Below are positions 1 to 9,052 of a stretch of DNA of 64,000 nucleotides, piece after piece. The position numbers were made by a program, and so were the translations under genes. The first letter of the stretch is position 1, and each line of letters starts with the position of its first letter. The DNA comes from Leptospira perolatii (GTDB lineage Bacteria; Spirochaetota; Leptospiria; Leptospirales; Leptospiraceae), in the NCBI RefSeq assembly GCF_002811875.1, contig NZ_NPDZ01000004.1, forward strand, positions 268,587-332,586. Direction: 5' to 3'. The notes beneath the pieces were generated by a model that searched no databases, had not been told where the DNA came from, and worked only from the letters and a program-made list of their open reading frames with translations.

Positions 1-325
1 GGAAGGTATCTCTTGGCTCTCCGCGCTTGAAAACGAAATAGAGTAAATTGTAGGAGGTCCCCAACCAAAGTGCAAGAGACAAGGCCAGCACTCCAAAGAA
101 AAGAAAACCGCTAGGATAAATCGAAAGTAAGATCACCATCCAGAGTGGATGAGTAAAAACTTGAACCCTCTCAGAAATGTTCCAACGAAGACCGTGTCCG
201 TTCCAGAAATTGTCGAGGACCCGAAACGTAATAAAGGAATCCTCTGAAAGCCAAAAATCCGCGAGAAAAAATACGATCAGTAGAAATGCGCTGATAGCTC
301 CAAAAAGCCCAGCGGATCGATGCAT
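1..325 (-). CDS. GT-C-like polytopic membrane protein (N-terminal part only)
   Basis: The first 108 residues are present and the rest lies beyond the left edge. A hydrophobic N-terminal segment is followed by the motif [14 protein letters not shown] and then [20 protein letters not shown]. This D-x-x-I-S/T-F-R ... G-x-G-L-x-W-N-x-x-E-R-V ... T-H-P-L-W pattern is typical of membrane GT-C glycosyltransferases resembling mycobacterial AftB, which use lipid-linked sugar donors on the outer face of the inner membrane. At least two further membrane segments follow. The ATG overlaps the hisE stop by one base (TGATG), so the two are translationally coupled. The donor and acceptor cannot be told from this fragment. 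Confidence 0.7.
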   Translation of the reverse strand, partial: MHRSAGLFGAISAFLLIVFFLADFWLSEDSFITFRVLDNFWNGHGLRWNISERVQVFTHPLWMVILLSIYPSGFLFFGVLALSLALWLGTSYNLLYFVFKRGEPRDTF

Positions 326-603
326 CAAGAATGCCGTTTGCGAAGTTCCGACACTATATCGGAAAGAGATAGTCCCCTTTCTACTAATAATACTTGCAGA
401 TGAAAGAGTAAATCGGCTGCTTCGTGTGTAAGTTCCTTCTTATCCGCATTCTTTGCAGCGATGATAACCTCTCCTGCTTCCTCACCTACCTTCTTAAGGA
501 TTCGATCGACTCCCCCCCGAAATAGATCAGCGGTATAGGATTTTTCTGGAAGCTCTTCCTTACGTTTCCGTAGGATCTCCTCCAATTGAAGCAGAAATTC
601 CAT
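325..603 (-). CDS. hisE: Phosphoribosyl-ATP pyrophosphatase HisE
   Basis: A 92-residue protein matching stand-alone HisE, which hydrolyses phosphoribosyl-ATP to phosphoribosyl-AMP and PPi in histidine synthesis. The MazG-like all-alpha core shows [13 protein letters not shown], the metal-binding Glu motif, followed by [14 protein letters not shown]. The ATG at 603 is preferred because it gives the family length and follows an AGGGGGG ribosome-binding site. The reading frame stays open further upstream to a start at 831, but those 76 extra residues match nothing in HisE and overlap the divergent gene. No other his gene is nearby, so it probably sits in an unrelated operon with the downstream membrane gene. 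Confidence 0.92.
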   Translation of the reverse strand: MEFLLQLEEILRKRKEELPEKSYTADLFRGGVDRILKKVGEEAGEVIIAAKNADKKELTHEAADLLFHLQVLLVERGLSLSDIVSELRKRHS

Positions 604-739
604 TTGCCCCCCTTTTGGGTTCCTGGTTGCTTCGAGTTTTGAGGGATAGAGCCAAGGGTAAACCGAAAAATTAATACTTTTACGCTTTTCCTTCGGATCA
701 GATTCTAACAAAAACGTCTGATACTTGGAAGTACCGTAA

Positions 740-1591
740 ATGAGAGGCTGGAAATATATATTTGATTTGTTCTCTAGCAGGTTGCTATCTGTTTTTCTGA
801 TATTCACGATATCCAATAGTCTATCCAGCAAAGTACTTTGGGAAACGTCCGTAGAAGAAGCTTTTCAAAAAGCGAAGAGCGAGGGAAAACCCATTTTTAT
901 AGACGTGTATGCTGATTGGTGCGGCTACTGCAAAACCCTAAAGAATGAAATTTACCCAAGAAAAGAGGTCCAAGCAGAACTTTCTAAATTCGTGCTTTTG
1001 TCGTTAGACGGAGATAGATTTCCAAACCTAAAGAGGAAATACGACATCAGTGGTTACCCTACTCTGCTCTTCTTAGATAAGAACGGAAGCTTGACGGAAA
1101 AAATTGCAGGCATGCCGGATTCTAGGATGATCGTACGAACTTTAAAGAAAGCGTACGACAAGAGAGATCTAGAAAAAAGTCTCCTCTCTAAACTCTCCAA
1201 AGATCCTTCTGATCCTAAGTCTTTATTTGCACTCGGGGAATATTATTTTAACAGCCGAGATTATAAGAAGGCGGCTGAATTCTTTTACAAGACGTTGGAA
1301 TCCGATAGCCCGCGATTCAAGGATCGAAAACACCAGGCCCTTTTCAATTTAGGAGTCACGTATTCCGCGATGGAACAGCACTCCAAGGCTGTGAAAACAT
1401 TCTCGCTATATATCGAAAAGTTTCCCCCTGGAAGCGGATTTACAAATTTGGCCTACTATTACAGGGGATTAGCAAATAAAGAGCTCGGAAAAAAAGAAGA
1501 AGCGATTCAGGACCTGGACAAGGCCTTGGAACTCACGACGGACTTGACTGAAAAAAAGGAAATCGAAGAAGATCGGAAATCGATCCAATAA
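740..1591 (+). CDS. Secreted thioredoxin-fold protein with TPR repeats
   Basis: 283 residues. A basic N-terminus and hydrophobic stretch (about 10-30) look like a signal peptide. A thioredoxin-fold domain (about 33-140) follows with the active site WCGYC and the cis-Pro segment GYPTLLFLD, as in DsbD-gamma and thioredoxin_7 proteins. After it come two or three TPR units (about 160-270; [22 protein letters not shown] and a degenerate second copy). A periplasmic disulfide reductase or isomerase working with partner proteins is likely. The exact start is uncertain because no strong ribosome-binding site precedes 740. It is divergent from hisE and convergent with the SH3 gene. Confidence 0.8.
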   Translation: MRGWKYIFDLFSSRLLSVFLIFTISNSLSSKVLWETSVEEAFQKAKSEGKPIFIDVYADWCGYCKTLKNEIYPRKEVQAELSKFVLLSLDGDRFPNLKRKYDISGYPTLLFLDKNGSLTEKIAGMPDSRMIVRTLKKAYDKRDLEKSLLSKLSKDPSDPKSLFALGEYYFNSRDYKKAAEFFYKTLESDSPRFKDRKHQALFNLGVTYSAMEQHSKAVKTFSLYIEKFPPGSGFTNLAYYYRGLANKELGKKEEAIQDLDKALELTTDLTEKKEIEEDRKSIQ

Positions 1592-1623
1592 AGTTTCCAG
1601 TGTCGGCTTATTAAATTATGCGT

Positions 1624-1643
1624 CTTGTAGGAGTTCCTACAAG
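1624..1643. terminator. Near-perfect palindrome between convergent genes
   Basis: Arms CTTGTAGGA and TCCTACAAG meet almost without a loop between the 3' ends of two convergent genes. It may act as a bidirectional terminator or be a dispersed repeat, because the same core recurs at 22334-22349 and 40977-40990. There is no clear T-tract. Confidence 0.5.
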
Positions 1644-1675
1644 TTCTGGAAACAGGCATCCACCTGTGTTCTATA

Positions 1676-2374
1676 TTATTTTTTTTGCAACTTCTCTTTT
1701 AATTCGCTTCGAGGAATCGAGTATTTACGATTTTCTTTGTAGAACTGTCTAGCACGAATGAATTCGTTTAGTTCCTTTTTACTCGAAGGTTTTCTTCCGT
1801 TGGCTAGTGCAAAATACTCGCTCCAAGACCTTCCGTCCGGTGCAAATTCGCCTTCTACATGAATTTGCAAGATGAGCTCGTTCTTATAAAGGAAAAATCG
1901 CCCTTCTCCTTTTTCTACTAAGATATGATCACCTTCTACGATTTCTCCTTGAAAGCGTAAAGTTCCATCCTCGCTGAAAATCAGGTCAAAAATCTTTTCC
2001 TCTTCTGCAAAGAACTGATAATTGCCCCGAACCTCTGATCTGAATTTCTCATTTTCCGATCGAAATCGATCGGCAGATTCCTGGTCCGAAAACACCGCGA
2101 TCAAAGATGCAAATACAAAACCTTGTATGTTCTGCCACTCGATTTTTCTCCAGTTCTCCGGCTTTCCTGGATCGAGTTCTTCTTCCTTATTTTGGATAGA
2201 AGATGCATCGATCACCCGAACCAAAGAAAGGTCGGCAGGGATCGTTTGGAGGATTTTACTTTTCGCCTGAGGTTCTTGTCTAATATTGATTCTCTTTCCT
2301 AATGTAACACCAGTCCCTTCAGCAAACAGCGGAATGGCGACTAGGTAAATAAGAAGTAGGATTCGAGAATTCAT
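1676..2374 (-). CDS. Secreted SH3-domain protein
   Basis: 232 residues with a signal peptide (LLLIYLVAIPLFAEG) followed by a bacterial SH3 fold at about 24-95, shown by INIRQEP near its start and NIQGFVFASLIAVF at its end. The remaining 130 residues are charged, contain a short beta-rich stretch (DGTLRFQGEIVEGDHILVEKG, given here only in part as FQGEIVEGD), and are not recognised. SH3b domains usually bind cell-wall or protein ligands, so a periplasmic location is likely. It is the last gene of the minus-strand run from 6625, four bases after ugd, which suggests cotranscription rather than a shared function. Confidence 0.75.
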   Translation of the reverse strand: MNSRILLLIYLVAIPLFAEGTGVTLGKRINIRQEPQAKSKILQTIPADLSLVRVIDASSIQNKEEELDPGKPENWRKIEWQNIQGFVFASLIAVFSDQESADRFRSENEKFRSEVRGNYQFFAEEEKIFDLIFSEDGTLRFQGEIVEGDHILVEKGEGRFFLYKNELILQIHVEGEFAPDGRSWSEYFALANGRKPSSKKELNEFIRARQFYKENRKYSIPRSELKEKLQKK

Positions 2375-2377
2375 ATT

Positions 2378-3688
2378 TCAAACAGGAGACTTTCCAATAG
2401 AAAAATATCTGAAGCCGGCCTTCTGCATCGATTCTGGTCGATACTGATTTCTTCCGTCAAAAATGACCGGTTTTTTTAAGAGACTTTTCATTTTGGAAAA
2501 ATCAGGCTCTCTAAATTCTCTCCATTCAGTCAACAACAGCAAAGCATCTGACCCGTCTAACGCAGAATAGGCGTCATTCGCGTAAAGTATCTTATCTTTG
2601 AAGTAATACTCGGAGGTTCCTTTCGCAACTGGATCGTAAGCCTTGATCTTGGCTCCTTGCTCGTGCAATTTAAGTAGCAAAGGAATAGAAGGCGCCTCGC
2701 GCATATCGTCCGTGCCTGGTTTAAAAGCAAGTCCCCAAACGGCAAATGTCAGTCCCTTGAGATTTCCTTTTCCGTAGAATTCTTCGATCTTTTCAAACAG
2801 TCTTGTCTTTTGCGCTTCATTTACATCTTCTACTTCTTGAATAATCCTAAGAGGAGATCCAAATTTTTCAGAAGTACGAATTAATGCGCGGACATCCTTT
2901 GGAAAGCAGGAGCCGCCGTAGCCGATCCCTGAATACAAAAACTGTCTGCCGATTCTTGAATCGGTCCCCATTCCTTTCCGTACATCCTCGTAGTTTGCGC
3001 CGACTTTTTCGCAAAGGTTTGCCATCTCATTTGCAAAAGAGATCTTAGTCGCGAGGAATGCGTTACAAGCATACTTGGTCAATTCCGCAGAAACAGTTCC
3101 CATTCTCAAAATGGGATTCCCGTTTAGGACAAACGGAGAATATAATTGAGCAATCAAATCGCCAGCTTTTTCTGAGTCTGCTCCGATAACTACTCGCTCC
3201 GGACGCATAAAGTCGTCGATCGCGGCGCCTTCCTTCAAAAATTCGGGATTGGAGACCACATCGAATTCGTGTTTTGTATTCTTTGCGACGATCTCTTTAA
3301 CCTTTGCCGCAGTGCCTACCGGAACAGTAGACTTATCTACGATTACTTTATAGCCGTTGATTGCGGCTCCGATTTGTTCCGCGACTGCATAGACCGCGCT
3401 TAAGTCAGCAGATCCGTCATCGGACGTAGGAGTTCCTACAGCGACAAAAATGATTTCCGACTTTTCCACTCCCTCTTTCAGAGAGGTTGTGAATTCCAAT
3501 CTTTTCTCTTTGCAATTGTTCAATACGAGCTCTGACAAGCCCGGTTCATAAATAGGAATAATTCCGTTCTTAAGATCTTCTATTTTCTTAGAATCCTTAT
3601 CCACACAGATTACGCTGTTTCCGTATTCGGCGAAACATGCTCCGGCGACAAGTCCGACATAACCGCTTCCGATCACGCATACTTTCAT
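2378..3688 (-). CDS. ugd: UDP-glucose 6-dehydrogenase
   Basis: 436 residues, normal for the UDP-glucose/GDP-mannose dehydrogenase family. The enzyme oxidises UDP-glucose twice with NAD to UDP-glucuronate, a precursor of acidic surface polysaccharides. The N-terminal NAD fold has GSGYVG (residues 7-12) and VGTPTSDDGSADL. The catalytic Cys lies in YGGSCFPKD near residue 260. The C-terminal domain has WGLAFKPGTDDMREAPS. It is 46 bases downstream of the Wzt-like ATPase, which supports a role in O-antigen or capsule supply. Confidence 0.95.
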   Translation of the reverse strand: MKVCVIGSGYVGLVAGACFAEYGNSVICVDKDSKKIEDLKNGIIPIYEPGLSELVLNNCKEKRLEFTTSLKEGVEKSEIIFVAVGTPTSDDGSADLSAVYAVAEQIGAAINGYKVIVDKSTVPVGTAAKVKEIVAKNTKHEFDVVSNPEFLKEGAAIDDFMRPERVVIGADSEKAGDLIAQLYSPFVLNGNPILRMGTVSAELTKYACNAFLATKISFANEMANLCEKVGANYEDVRKGMGTDSRIGRQFLYSGIGYGGSCFPKDVRALIRTSEKFGSPLRIIQEVEDVNEAQKTRLFEKIEEFYGKGNLKGLTFAVWGLAFKPGTDDMREAPSIPLLLKLHEQGAKIKAYDPVAKGTSEYYFKDKILYANDAYSALDGSDALLLLTEWREFREPDFSKMKSLLKKPVIFDGRNQYRPESMQKAGFRYFSIGKSPV

Positions 3689-3734
3689 ACGTGAACCAGA
3701 ATTTGCAGTTAAGAGAAGGAGGGAAGGAAATTAT

Positions 3735-4934
3735 CTATAGCACCCGCCCTTTTTTCGCTTCGGCCTCCACTGGAATCCAGGCAGTTCCTTCAAATTTCGG
3801 ACGGTCCAGCCTTTCTATTTCAAATTGTAATACTCCATCTTTCCAAAGATAAGAGCCTTCGGCGTGACTTTCTCCCGCGTGCAAGGCAATGCCTAGAGAA
3901 TACTTTCCTGCGGATAAGTTCAAGGGAAACGAAAATCGAATCTGCACTTCTTCCCCGGTCTCAACGCGATCAAGCTCCTTCCCTAAATGAAAGGTATTCG
4001 TCCCAAAAGCGCGAATCCCTCTAGAATCATCTATGTGGAATCCCACAGTCAATCTTGGAATCGCTTGCCCGAGTCTAGCGGTTACTTGGAGCTCGACTTC
4101 TGCACCGACCGACAAAATCGGCGGATTCACTCTGCCTGCGTGCATCAATTTTATCTGAATCTCTCGGATGACCGATTGCTCGGAACGGATTAGAGCACCT
4201 TCCTCATTTGCCGCGTTTGCAATAATCTGCATATATTCTCGAAAGCCAAGCACTGGATCCCCATCGAATACTAGTCTGCCTTTCTCTAAAACCAACACAC
4301 GGGTGCAGACAGACTTTAGCAATTCAAGGTCATGACTTACGATTAGAGTCAAAGTACCTTCTTCGGAAAATTTTCTGAACCGAGACAGGCATTTCTGCTG
4401 AAAACTCGCATCTCCCACCGCAAGCGCTTCGTCGACGATCAATAAGTCCGGCCTTTTTGCCGTGGCTAAAGCGAATCCCAATCTCATTGTCATTCCGGAA
4501 GAATAATTTTTCAGTGGAACTTTTCGAAACTCGCTTAGGCCCGAGAATTTGAATATTTCGTCCATAGAATGTTTCAGTTCATCTGGATCCAAACCCCAGA
4601 CCAAACCATTGTAGTAGAGATTGTCCTCACCGGAAAGCTCCGCATTGAACCCTACTCCCAGTTCCAAAATCGATCGAACGCTTCCTTTCTTTTCTAGTTT
4701 TCCGGAATCCTGTCTGGAAACTCCTGTAAGAAGTTTCAGAAGAGTGGATTTGCCTGCGCCGTTTCTACCGATGATTCCAAGGATTTCACCGCTTTTTGCT
4801 TCAAAAGAAATTCCGTTCAAAGCTTTGTAATTCACGTCGGAACCAAAATATCCGAACGTTAAAGAATTCCAAAGTCTATGAAAAGGGCCGCTGTACCCAT
4901 GATAAATCTTTTCGAGATTTTCTACTCGGATCAT
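3735..4934 (-). CDS. wzt: ABC transporter ATPase for polysaccharide export (Wzt-like)
   Basis: 399 residues. The nucleotide-binding domain (about 1-240) has Walker A GRNGAGKST, signature NYSSGMTMRLGFA and Walker B LLIVDEALAVGD, a set typical of the Wzt/TagH/RfbE export family. A C-terminal beta-rich domain of about 150 residues follows, with FHIDDSRGIRAFGTNTFHLG. In Wzt proteins this domain binds the modified end of the O-antigen chain before export. Its start overlaps the stop of the permease gene by four bases (ATGA), so the pair forms one exporter. The symbol reflects family membership, not a named orthologue. Confidence 0.9.
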   Translation of the reverse strand: MIRVENLEKIYHGYSGPFHRLWNSLTFGYFGSDVNYKALNGISFEAKSGEILGIIGRNGAGKSTLLKLLTGVSRQDSGKLEKKGSVRSILELGVGFNAELSGEDNLYYNGLVWGLDPDELKHSMDEIFKFSGLSEFRKVPLKNYSSGMTMRLGFALATAKRPDLLIVDEALAVGDASFQQKCLSRFRKFSEEGTLTLIVSHDLELLKSVCTRVLVLEKGRLVFDGDPVLGFREYMQIIANAANEEGALIRSEQSVIREIQIKLMHAGRVNPPILSVGAEVELQVTARLGQAIPRLTVGFHIDDSRGIRAFGTNTFHLGKELDRVETGEEVQIRFSFPLNLSAGKYSLGIALHAGESHAEGSYLWKDGVLQFEIERLDRPKFEGTAWIPVEAEAKKGRVL

Positions 4935-5701
4935 AAATGGTCCAGAACTACTTGATTTAACCTATGCCTGCTCAAAAGCAAGATGCTTAGAAACAAAAAC
5001 AAAAAAGGGAAAAAATTCAAAAACTCTGCAGAACTATTGTAGTCAGAAAGAAATGCGGATCTGAAAATTTCGAGCGGATAAAAAAACGGATTCCATAAAT
5101 TCAGTTTCCCTAATATCCCCTTCGACTCGTATAGAATAGGCAATCCCCAAAACAGAAATTGGGAACCCAATCGGACCAAAGGAGAAATATCCCTGAGTAT
5201 AATATTGATCCTAGCTAGATAGCTCAATAGACAACCCAGGAACAAACCAGTAGCAAGCATGATAAAAAACCCATTCAAAAATCCGAACGGGCTTGCCTTG
5301 CCTAGATACATTAAAAAAATATAAACTGGTATCGCGGTCACAAAAGAGTGCAATAGATACTGGACGAAAGGAATCCATAAAAAAATCTCAGGACCTAAGG
5401 GTGATCTTTTGATCAAATGCCGATTGTCCGTAAGAATTCCAGTTCCTCGTATTAGATATTCCTGTAAAGGAATCCAAAAAAGTAATCCTGTCAGCACGTA
5501 CGAAAAGTAATTTGCTGAATCCACACCTTGAGAACGGATCCCCATAAAATAAAATACAAAAGTATAAACCAGAATCAGACTTAAGTTTTGTAAAAACATC
5601 CAGGAAAGTCCTAGAGCTGATCCTGCGTATTGGAGAGTGTAATCTCTGCGAACTAAGACGAAAAGGATGCGAATTTTTCTATAAATATGAATGGGACTCA
5701 C
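4931..5701 (-). CDS. wzm: ABC-2 type polysaccharide exporter permease (Wzm-like)
   Basis: 256 residues with about six hydrophobic segments and the ABC2_membrane pattern: LVRRDYTLQYAGSALGLSW at the N-terminus (amphipathic contact with the ATPase) and WNPFFYPLEIFRSAFL near the C-terminus, as in O-antigen and teichoic-acid exporters. It moves undecaprenyl-linked glycan across the inner membrane together with the adjacent ATPase. It lies 25 bases after radC. No polymer glycosyltransferases are visible in the window, so the glycan remains unknown. Confidence 0.9.
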   Translation of the reverse strand: MSPIHIYRKIRILFVLVRRDYTLQYAGSALGLSWMFLQNLSLILVYTFVFYFMGIRSQGVDSANYFSYVLTGLLFWIPLQEYLIRGTGILTDNRHLIKRSPLGPEIFLWIPFVQYLLHSFVTAIPVYIFLMYLGKASPFGFLNGFFIMLATGLFLGCLLSYLARINIILRDISPLVRLGSQFLFWGLPILYESKGILGKLNLWNPFFYPLEIFRSAFLSDYNSSAEFLNFFPFLFLFLSILLLSRHRLNQVVLDHL

Positions 5702-5726
5702 CGAGGGCCTGAGTGACGTTTATTGC

Positions 5727-6404
5727 CTATTCTTCGTCTAGGTGCGTAGAATGCTTGCAAGAAAAAATCCCGTCAATTCCAAAAATCCAATGGTCAATAA
5801 GGTGCACATCTAGTTCTTCTAAAATCTTTCCTAGCCTTTCATATACTTCTATGTCTTCCTTACTCGGGTAAGATGACATCCCAGGGTGATTGTGGGCGAT
5901 TAGAGCCTCGGAAGCCTCGTCGTTTAATATAATTCTGGCGAGATCCCTTGGGTGAACCCCGACTTCTTCTAGACTTCCTTTGGAAACAACTTCCGTTCTG
6001 AGTAACCTGCCTCCCGGAGAAACCGTGGCTAGTAAAAAGCATTCCCTTTTCATTGGCAAGAACACTCTCCTCATATAGGCAGCTAGCTGTTTCGGTCGAA
6101 AGGGAGCGCCCTTTAAAGACTGGTATTTGAATCTTTTGGCGAGTTCGACGGAGGCCGACAGGATGGAAGCCTTTGCACTTCCCAAACCAGGGATGGATTT
6201 CAGACGGGAGGAATCATAGGTAAGAAGCCCATTTAATCCACGAGTGACCTTTAAAACTTCCCTACTAAGGTCTTCAATCGGACGGTATCGGTCCCCTTTT
6301 CCCAAAAGAACCGCAATCAATTCCCAGTCTTCCAGGGCTTCCGCCTCATATACGATGCGCGTCCGAAGATCGGGGCCGAACCCTCCAAAACCTTTTGCTT
6401 TCAG
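5727..6404 (-). CDS. radC: RadC-family JAB/MPN metalloprotease-fold protein
   Basis: The frame encodes the usual RadC layout: an N-terminal helix-hairpin-helix region (LIAVLLGKG, SIPGLGSAKASIL) and a C-terminal JAMM core with AHNHPGMSSYPSKED, whose two His, Ser and Asp are the zinc ligands. The biochemical role of RadC is unsettled despite its name. With the first conventional start, TTG at 6320, the protein would be 197 residues and lack the start of the helical domain. The open frame continues to a CTG at 6404 that overlaps the previous stop as CTGA and gives 225 residues, the family length. No ATG or GTG lies between, so the true start is open. Confidence 0.8.
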   Translation of the reverse strand: MKAKGFGGFGPDLRTRIVYEAEALEDWELIAVLLGKGDRYRPIEDLSREVLKVTRGLNGLLTYDSSRLKSIPGLGSAKASILSASVELAKRFKYQSLKGAPFRPKQLAAYMRRVFLPMKRECFLLATVSPGGRLLRTEVVSKGSLEEVGVHPRDLARIILNDEASEALIAHNHPGMSSYPSKEDIEVYERLGKILEELDVHLIDHWIFGIDGIFSCKHSTHLDEE

Positions 6405-6625
6405 ATTTTTTTCAGATTCTTTTTACTTAACTCAGAAAGCGTTTCAGAAAACCACTCTCCGTCTTGGACAACCTCTCCCTTGAAGGTCTCTTCCAGATAG
6501 TCTGCAAAGGTCTTGGAATCCGGCTCTGCCGCCGCAATCCTTTCCCTCCAGTCAAACCCGGCTCCGGTCAGACCTTTTCTGCTTCTTTCGTAGGTTCCAG
6601 TTTCTTGTAGAGATCGAATCATCAT
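6401..6625 (-). CDS. Small uncharacterised protein (74 aa)
   Basis: A 74-residue soluble, charged protein preceded by a good ribosome-binding site (GGGAGAG about 10 bases before ATGATG). No domain is recognised. It contains GFDWRERIAAAEPDS and FADYLEETFKGE. Its TGA stop abuts or overlaps the radC frame, so the two are probably cotranscribed. It is the first gene of the minus-strand run that ends at 1676. Confidence 0.65.
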   Translation of the reverse strand: MMIRSLQETGTYERSRKGLTGAGFDWRERIAAAEPDSKTFADYLEETFKGEVVQDGEWFSETLSELSKKNLKKI

Positions 6626-6902
6626 TAACTTCTCTCCCTTGAATAGTTAGACGACATAAATTGGAAATCCAACACCAATAATCCACTAAACGGATATTAC
6701 ATACTATACAAAATTGTAGTTTTTAGTCAAGTAATTCCGCAATTTTATACGTAGAACCGGTGCATTCCCTCCGAATCGTTACGAATACTCATTCTAAGGA
6801 AGCAGCGGACAAATCCCTGGGTTTGCGGCAAAAAAAACTAAGAAATTTCAAATCACTTTCAAATTTTGCGGCAGGTCCCTCAAAAAGGCACCCGCCCTAC
6901 AG

Positions 6903-8300
6903 ATGCAGACGGCTGGCAGATTTTCGAGTGGCAAAATCAAGTCCAAACAGTTCTGCCTAGTTTGCATCTGTGTTTTCGCTTTCCTGCGATCTGAGCCTAG
7001 ATTCGGAGAAGATCGAAATGATTTTGCTGCCTCCTCCATTTCTTTGGGAGGTACTTTTTCCAGCTTTGCTTCTAGAAAAAACGATTCTTCCAAGGAAACT
7101 TTCTGGATTCGGGGAGAATCCTGTCTTGTAAAGCGCAGTGCTCTCATTTTTTTCAAAAAGAATCAGACGGAAGATTGTCCAAAGGGAAAAGCTTTTTTAG
7201 AAAAACGGAATGGAGTTCCGCTAATTTCGTTTTCATTAGAAAGCGATCTTCTTTATTTTTCTTACGGAAATCGATTCAAACCTTTGCAGCACAGGTTCTT
7301 TTTGAGACAGGATTTTTCCGCACTTTACAAAGTGGAGCAGCCTTTAGAGAAGTCGGTTTTCCTAGGAGGAAAGATTTCGCATGCCATGTTCGGACTCTAC
7401 TCCGGACTTCCTTCGAGTCATTCTTCACCTGGGTGGTTCCTGAAGCCTTATAAGAATTATTTGGAATTCGCTGCCTCCTTTTCTCAAAATGCAGGCCATC
7501 TGTTGGTTCAGTTTCCGAGCTACGATGCGAATTCCAGATTTGGCTCACAGATCTTGAATCGTTACAGCTTTAGATTAGAAATTTCCCAGACCACCGAAGG
7601 AAACAAAGGTTTTACTTCAGCATTTTGGAAAAACGAAGAAGGAACACAAAAGCTCGCCTTTCTGGCGTACACGGGTCAAGCAAGGCAATTGTACTTTGTT
7701 TCAGAATTTATCCCTCCAGAGGAAAGAGCGAATCTAGTTCGAGCGACTTGGGAAATAGAGTCATATCACAGACTCGAAGTAGTTCACCTAGAAAAGTTTT
7801 CCTCCGATCTGGATCGAACATTAGAAATTGCTAAATCATTTACCGGAAAATTCTCACTATTTCCAACTTCGATTGGATCCTTGCTGCTACATTCCAAATT
7901 CTACAAATTTCTTCCGTCTGGAGAAAGCGTCTGGGCAAAGGGAATCTACTGGGGATATAAAAGAAAAAATTGGAATTGGGAAATAGGCCAAGAATGGAGA
8001 AAAAACGGAGATAGAATTTCGGAAATCCAACTTCTCTTCGACTTACAAGACGGCTGGAAGATACAATCTTCGATACTGCACGCCGAGGAAAAAAACAGGT
8101 TTCCTGCATTCATAGAAGAACCGATTCTTCAATACGACACCGGATTACTACTCACGGATCGAAGCTTTTACGCGAATCTTAGGGTCTCCCATCCCAATTT
8201 TTCCGCACAACTTAGGCACTCTAGAGAAAAATCCGGAAAGGGGGATTCTCTTAGCCTAAGATTCGAATTTTGTATGCCGATTCCACTCTCGAAAAATTAA
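6903..8300 (+). CDS. Secreted or outer-membrane protein of unknown function
   Basis: 465 residues, with a Cys-containing hydrophobic stretch near residues 16-28 (FCLVCICVFAFL) acting as a probable signal peptide. The remainder is rich in alternating polar and aromatic segments (YFSYGNRF, LEFAASFSQ, WAKGIYWGYK, WNWEIGQEW, SFYANLRVS) and ends in [12 protein letters not shown]. The pattern would suit an outer-membrane beta-barrel, though the last residue is not aromatic. No family is recognised. No ribosome-binding site is obvious at this ATG, so the start may differ. Its 3' end overlaps the convergent pssA end by four bases. A 277-base gap lies upstream. Confidence 0.65.
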   Translation: MQTAGRFSSGKIKSKQFCLVCICVFAFLRSEPRFGEDRNDFAASSISLGGTFSSFASRKNDSSKETFWIRGESCLVKRSALIFFKKNQTEDCPKGKAFLEKRNGVPLISFSLESDLLYFSYGNRFKPLQHRFFLRQDFSALYKVEQPLEKSVFLGGKISHAMFGLYSGLPSSHSSPGWFLKPYKNYLEFAASFSQNAGHLLVQFPSYDANSRFGSQILNRYSFRLEISQTTEGNKGFTSAFWKNEEGTQKLAFLAYTGQARQLYFVSEFIPPEERANLVRATWEIESYHRLEVVHLEKFSSDLDRTLEIAKSFTGKFSLFPTSIGSLLLHSKFYKFLPSGESVWAKGIYWGYKRKNWNWEIGQEWRKNGDRISEIQLLFDLQDGWKIQSSILHAEEKNRFPAFIEEPILQYDTGLLLTDRSFYANLRVSHPNFSAQLRHSREKSGKGDSLSLRFEFCMPIPLSKN

Positions 8301-9052
8301 TCCAGTTTGACTCGAAACTCCTGGAGCAAATGGATCAGGAAAGTAATAATACCGGAAAAGATATAGAAGAAAAGCAAAGCGTAGATTAACCACGGCCAAT
8401 GATTCAATCCGATAAAAAATAGCAATAGAACGACTGCCACAATCATAAAGGAAACTCTAGTTGGTGTCAGTTTCGTACGAATCGCTACCTGAGGCTTGGA
8501 ATATCGGATATTGGATACCATTAAGATCGCGATCAAAACAAAGAGAGAAATCGAGATCCAGTGAGGGATCCGATTCAAGTTCAAAAAGATCGGAAAGAAT
8601 CCAACAGAGACGCCTGCCACTGGAGAAGGAAGTCCGGTAAACGAAGACGGATCGTGGGCCACATTAAATCTTGCCAATCTATATGCCGCACAAATTGGAA
8701 AGATCGCCGATAGCATCATTCCGATCGGAAACAAATCTTCCTGTCCAAATACATCCACCTTGTATTCAAACAAAACCATATTATAAAATAAGAAACCGGG
8801 TGCGATCCCGAACGTGGTCAGATCCGCTAGACTGTCCAAGTCAGCACCAAGTTCGCTTGTGGCATCTAAAGCTCTTGCAACCATTCCGTCTAGTCCGTCC
8901 AGAATTGCGGCGAGCAAAATAAAAAAGCCGGCTAAGATATAAGATTTTGGCCCGCTCCCAGACGCTTCCGAGGCGATCAATATGGAGGCAAATCCCATAC
9001 TCAAGTTTCCGAGAGTAATCATGTTCGGAACCCAACTCAGTCTTCGATTCAT
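8297..9052 (-). CDS. pssA: CDP-diacylglycerol--serine O-phosphatidyltransferase
   Basis: 251 residues with about seven hydrophobic segments. The CDP-alcohol phosphatidyltransferase motif D-G-x2-A-R-x8-G-x3-D-x3-D is present as [23 protein letters not shown] (catalytic Asp residues at about 60-80). PssA makes phosphatidylserine, the precursor of phosphatidylethanolamine, at the inner membrane. The N-terminus ([15 protein letters not shown]) is typical of PssA rather than PgsA. Its start overlaps the tsaD stop by four bases. Confidence 0.9.
   Translation of the reverse strand: MNRRLSWVPNMITLGNLSMGFASILIASEASGSGPKSYILAGFFILLAAILDGLDGMVARALDATSELGADLDSLADLTTFGIAPGFLFYNMVLFEYKVDVFGQEDLFPIGMMLSAIFPICAAYRLARFNVAHDPSSFTGLPSPVAGVSVGFFPIFLNLNRIPHWISISLFVLIAILMVSNIRYSKPQVAIRTKLTPTRVSFMIVAVVLLLFFIGLNHWPWLIYALLFFYIFSGIITFLIHLLQEFRVKLD

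Noticed and set aside
3424..3440. GTAGGAGTTCCTAC inside ugd, like the intergenic palindrome
   Set aside because: Here it encodes the conserved VGTPT of UDP-glucose dehydrogenase, so the match is explained by coding and is not counted as a repeat copy.
6848..7156. 102-codon minus-strand frame over the start of the gene at 6903
   Set aside because: No ribosome-binding site and lacks protein-like features; the plus-strand frame is longer and has a signal peptide.
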